Positions 62,301-64,000 of a DNA stretch of 64,000 bases are shown here, in pieces. Made by a program: the position numbers and the translations under genes. The notes under the pieces were generated by a model. The model worked only from the letters and a program-made list of their open reading frames with translations, did not search any database and was not told the origin of the DNA. The stretch covers positions 1,364,001-1,428,000 of the forward strand of contig NZ_CP070969.1 in assembly GCF_017086365.1 (NCBI RefSeq). Direction: 5' to 3'. The stretch's first letter is position 1; each line of letters starts with the position of its first letter. This stretch comes from Paenibacillus tianjinensis (GTDB lineage: Bacteria > Bacillota > Bacilli > Paenibacillales > Paenibacillaceae).

Positions 62301-62628
62301 AAACAAATTCCAGCGTGATTTTCTAATGTCGCAGTTATAATGAAAACAATATAAAACAGGGGGGGGGATAGGCAAGCTGATTACTGTGATTAAGAAGAAG
62401 TTCTTCTTGCCACGATGGGCATCATCTCGTTTTTTTAGGTCGCATACGACTATTAATTTTCAAGGAATTGATAGCGCTTTAATTTCGCCAACGCCACTCC
62501 CCTCCTACTAATTAATACTTAATTGAAAAACTTGTTTCCTCCAATCCACATGCCGAATACATCCAGTGCAATGCCTATGATCATGTATGATGCCTTACTT
62601 CCCCTATTCTCACGATAAGGAGTTTAAC
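62301..62628. other. Intergenic region with G9 homopolymer
   Basis: No gene seen. A run of nine G at about 62359-62367 is unusual for this sequence and could be slippage-prone. An AAGGAG ribosome-binding site precedes the next gene. Confidence 0.4.
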
Positions 62629-63612
62629 ATGAGGAAATTAATCGTAATGTATGTAATTGCAGCCATGATCGTTGCTTGTATACCCGGCGCAGGATATGCA
62701 CAAGGGAATACAGATTTCACTCTGAGTAAAAGTGCAGAAAACGCTTTGCCTGATCAAATACTGAAAGTTACGTTGAATGGAAGCAACTTAAAAGGCCTCT
62801 ATGCCTATGAAGCTTTGATTACGTTCGATCCTGATATTGTTGAGTTGGATAAGGCGGAATCAAAGCTGGAGGGTTTTTTTATACCGCCGAAGACAGATAA
62901 CGGAAAAATGACTATAGCCTTCACAAAAATAGGAAAGAAGGCAGGAGAGCAAGGAAGCACGGCCCTGAGTACCATCGTCTTCAAAGGGAAGGCTCAGGGA
63001 AATGCCCACATTAAGCTGGTATCCGTGAAAGCACTGGATCCGAATCTGACAGTAACTGTCTACAGTTATGGAACCAAATTCGACGATTTGGCAGGCTATG
63101 ATTGGGCAAAAACGGAGATAGAAGCTCTTGCTTCTTCGGGAATAATCAAGGGAACGTCAGCTACGACCTTTAATCCGGGAGATAACATCACCAGGGCAGA
63201 CTTCATTAGCTTGCTGGTCAGGGTATTTAAACTTCATGCAGAAGTAGACGGCAATTTCAATGATGTAGAACAGTCCGACTATTATTACAAGGAGGTAGGG
63301 ATAGCAAAAAAACTTGGAATTGCTCAGGGAACGGGCGACAACCAGTTCGGGCCGAAGAAGCGCATATCCAGACAGGATATGATGGTGGCAGCCGCACGAG
63401 CAATGAAAATTGCCGGAAGAATGCTAGACGAGTCCGCTTCAGACTTAAACAGTTTCAGTGATTCCAGTGAGGTAGCAGCTTATGCAGTAAGCCCCTTGAC
63501 TCAACTGGTCAAGGAAGGAATCATCAAGGGCTACAATGGCATGATTAAGCCAAATGATACGGCGATAAGAGCGGAAGCAGCCGTCATCATATACAGGTTA
63601 TTGAACAAGTAA
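62629..63612 (+). CDS. Cell-surface protein with cohesin-type and SLH domains
   Basis: 327 residues. Signal peptide ending GAGYA. A cohesin-like beta sandwich at about 27-155 (LPDQILKVTLNGSNLKGLYA, YEALITFDPDIVEL, GSTALSTIVFKGKAQG). Three S-layer-homology repeats follow at about 160-327 (YDWAKTEIEALASSGIIKGT, DNQFGPKKRISRQDMMVAAA, LVKEGIIKGYNG). SLH domains bind pyruvylated wall polymer, so this would display the cohesin-like domain on the surface, possibly next to the following GH43. ATG 62629 follows AAGGAG. Confidence 0.88.
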   Translation: MRKLIVMYVIAAMIVACIPGAGYAQGNTDFTLSKSAENALPDQILKVTLNGSNLKGLYAYEALITFDPDIVELDKAESKLEGFFIPPKTDNGKMTIAFTKIGKKAGEQGSTALSTIVFKGKAQGNAHIKLVSVKALDPNLTVTVYSYGTKFDDLAGYDWAKTEIEALASSGIIKGTSATTFNPGDNITRADFISLLVRVFKLHAEVDGNFNDVEQSDYYYKEVGIAKKLGIAQGTGDNQFGPKKRISRQDMMVAAARAMKIAGRMLDESASDLNSFSDSSEVAAYAVSPLTQLVKEGIIKGYNGMIKPNDTAIRAEAAVIIYRLLNK

Positions 63613-63652
63613 TGCAATGGTTAACCAACTAATGGATGATGGAGGTCGTTAT

Positions 63653-64000
63653 ATGAAGATATGGAATAAACTGCTTGCGATGATGATGGTTGTCACTCTT
63701 ACATTCGTATCAAACCCGGCTACGGTAAGGGTACAGGCTGCAGCATCACCGCTCACTCCAGCACTGGCTAAAACGCCTGGCAACGGCAATCCGCTATTTA
63801 CACAAAAGTTTGGTGCCGATCCATTTGCGATGGTTTATAACGGCAGAGTTTATGTGTACATGACAAATGATGTATTGGAGTACAATGCTGACGGGACAGT
63901 TAAGGATAACGGATACAGTAAGATCAATAAGATTACGGTTGTTTCGTCCGATGATATGGTGAACTGGACAGACCACGGTGAAATCCTTGCAGCCGGACCA
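63653..64000 (+). CDS. Secreted GH43-type glycosidase (3' end outside window)
   Basis: 116 residues visible. A signal peptide (MKIWNKLLAMMMVVTLTFVS, cleavage near VQA), then the GH43 first blade: NPLFTQKFGADPFAMVYNGR with VYVYMT, where the Asp in GADPF is the general base, and VSSDDMVNWTDHGEI, typical of arabinoxylan-acting members. GGAGGTCG ribosome-binding site. Probably cleaves xylan side chains outside the cell, feeding the intracellular Rex and GH43 enzymes. Confidence 0.85.
   Translation, partial: MKIWNKLLAMMMVVTLTFVSNPATVRVQAAASPLTPALAKTPGNGNPLFTQKFGADPFAMVYNGRVYVYMTNDVLEYNADGTVKDNGYSKINKITVVSSDDMVNWTDHGEILAAGP

Overview
The window looks like chromosome of a Paenibacillus-type, endospore-forming Firmicute. 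The evidence is a complete pro-sigma-K gene, an S-layer-homology/cohesin protein, lipoproteins with Gram-positive lipoboxes, and a dense set of xylan- and glycoside-processing genes (GH1, GH8 Rex-type, GH39, two GH43) under LacI, AraC and TetR regulators. The genus is an inference from family content; no rRNA gene is present.

Layout. 1-5.8 kb: end of a sugar ABC transporter operon (permease, solute-binding lipoprotein, M24-fold protein, two TIM-barrel isomerase-like proteins). 6-9.9 kb: a DUF2339/DUF3999 membrane pair on the minus strand. 10-12.6 kb: a GH1 phospho-beta-glucosidase divergent from a LacI regulator, with a palindromic operator between them. 13.1-16.9 kb: an AraC regulator divergent from a ThuA / Gfo-Idh / GH43 operon. 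17.1-21.3 kb: a double acyltransferase, a decayed surface-protein fragment and a Rex xylanase. 21.5-43.2 kb: complete sigK followed by an AT-rich defence region. 43.4-57.6 kb: GC-richer metabolism again, centred on a TetR-linked operon of Gfo/Idh oxidoreductases, TIM-barrel isomerases, an AraC-GH39 fusion and a pair resembling the C-glycoside deglycosidase alpha and beta subunits. 57.7-64 kb: two more sigK fragments, secreted proteins, a phosphodiester-glycosidase-like pair, the tail of a probable serine recombinase, and cohesin/SLH and GH43 genes.

The most striking feature is the sigK array. One intact sigK is followed by at least eight partial copies of its 3' end (about 25.3, 35.5, 36.0, 40.3, 41.8, 43.1, 57.7 and 61.7 kb), all in the same orientation. 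In the 21-43 kb zone they separate blocks of defence-type cargo: (i) an Mrr-like nuclease and a TIR protein; (ii) a three-gene pPIWI-RE system (REase, DinG-like helicase, PIWI protein) with an HNH protein and a membrane protein; (iii) a 1,268-residue nuclease-STAND NTPase resembling Avs proteins; (iv) a small ORF with a zeta-toxin-like kinase; (v) a decayed ArsR/aldo-keto reductase pair. The two best-preserved copies differ from the intact gene at many codons, but every difference is synonymous. They are therefore imported or displaced functional alleles rather than fresh local duplications. Three copies share an upstream junction sequence. Beside the 61.7 kb copy lies what looks like the C-terminus of a large serine recombinase, the enzyme class that moves the B. 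subtilis skin element in and out of sigK. My reading is that sigK acts here as a tRNA-like docking site: incoming DNA restores the gene and leaves the displaced 3' end behind as a scar.

Sugar side: oxidoreductases that could make 3-keto-glycosides, TIM-barrel enzymes and a DUF6379-like beta subunit are co-regulated by a recurring operator (TTTACTnnnAGTAAA-like) found upstream of nearly every transcription unit from 45 to 51.5 kb. This suggests a pathway for plant C- or O-glycosides working alongside xylan degradation.
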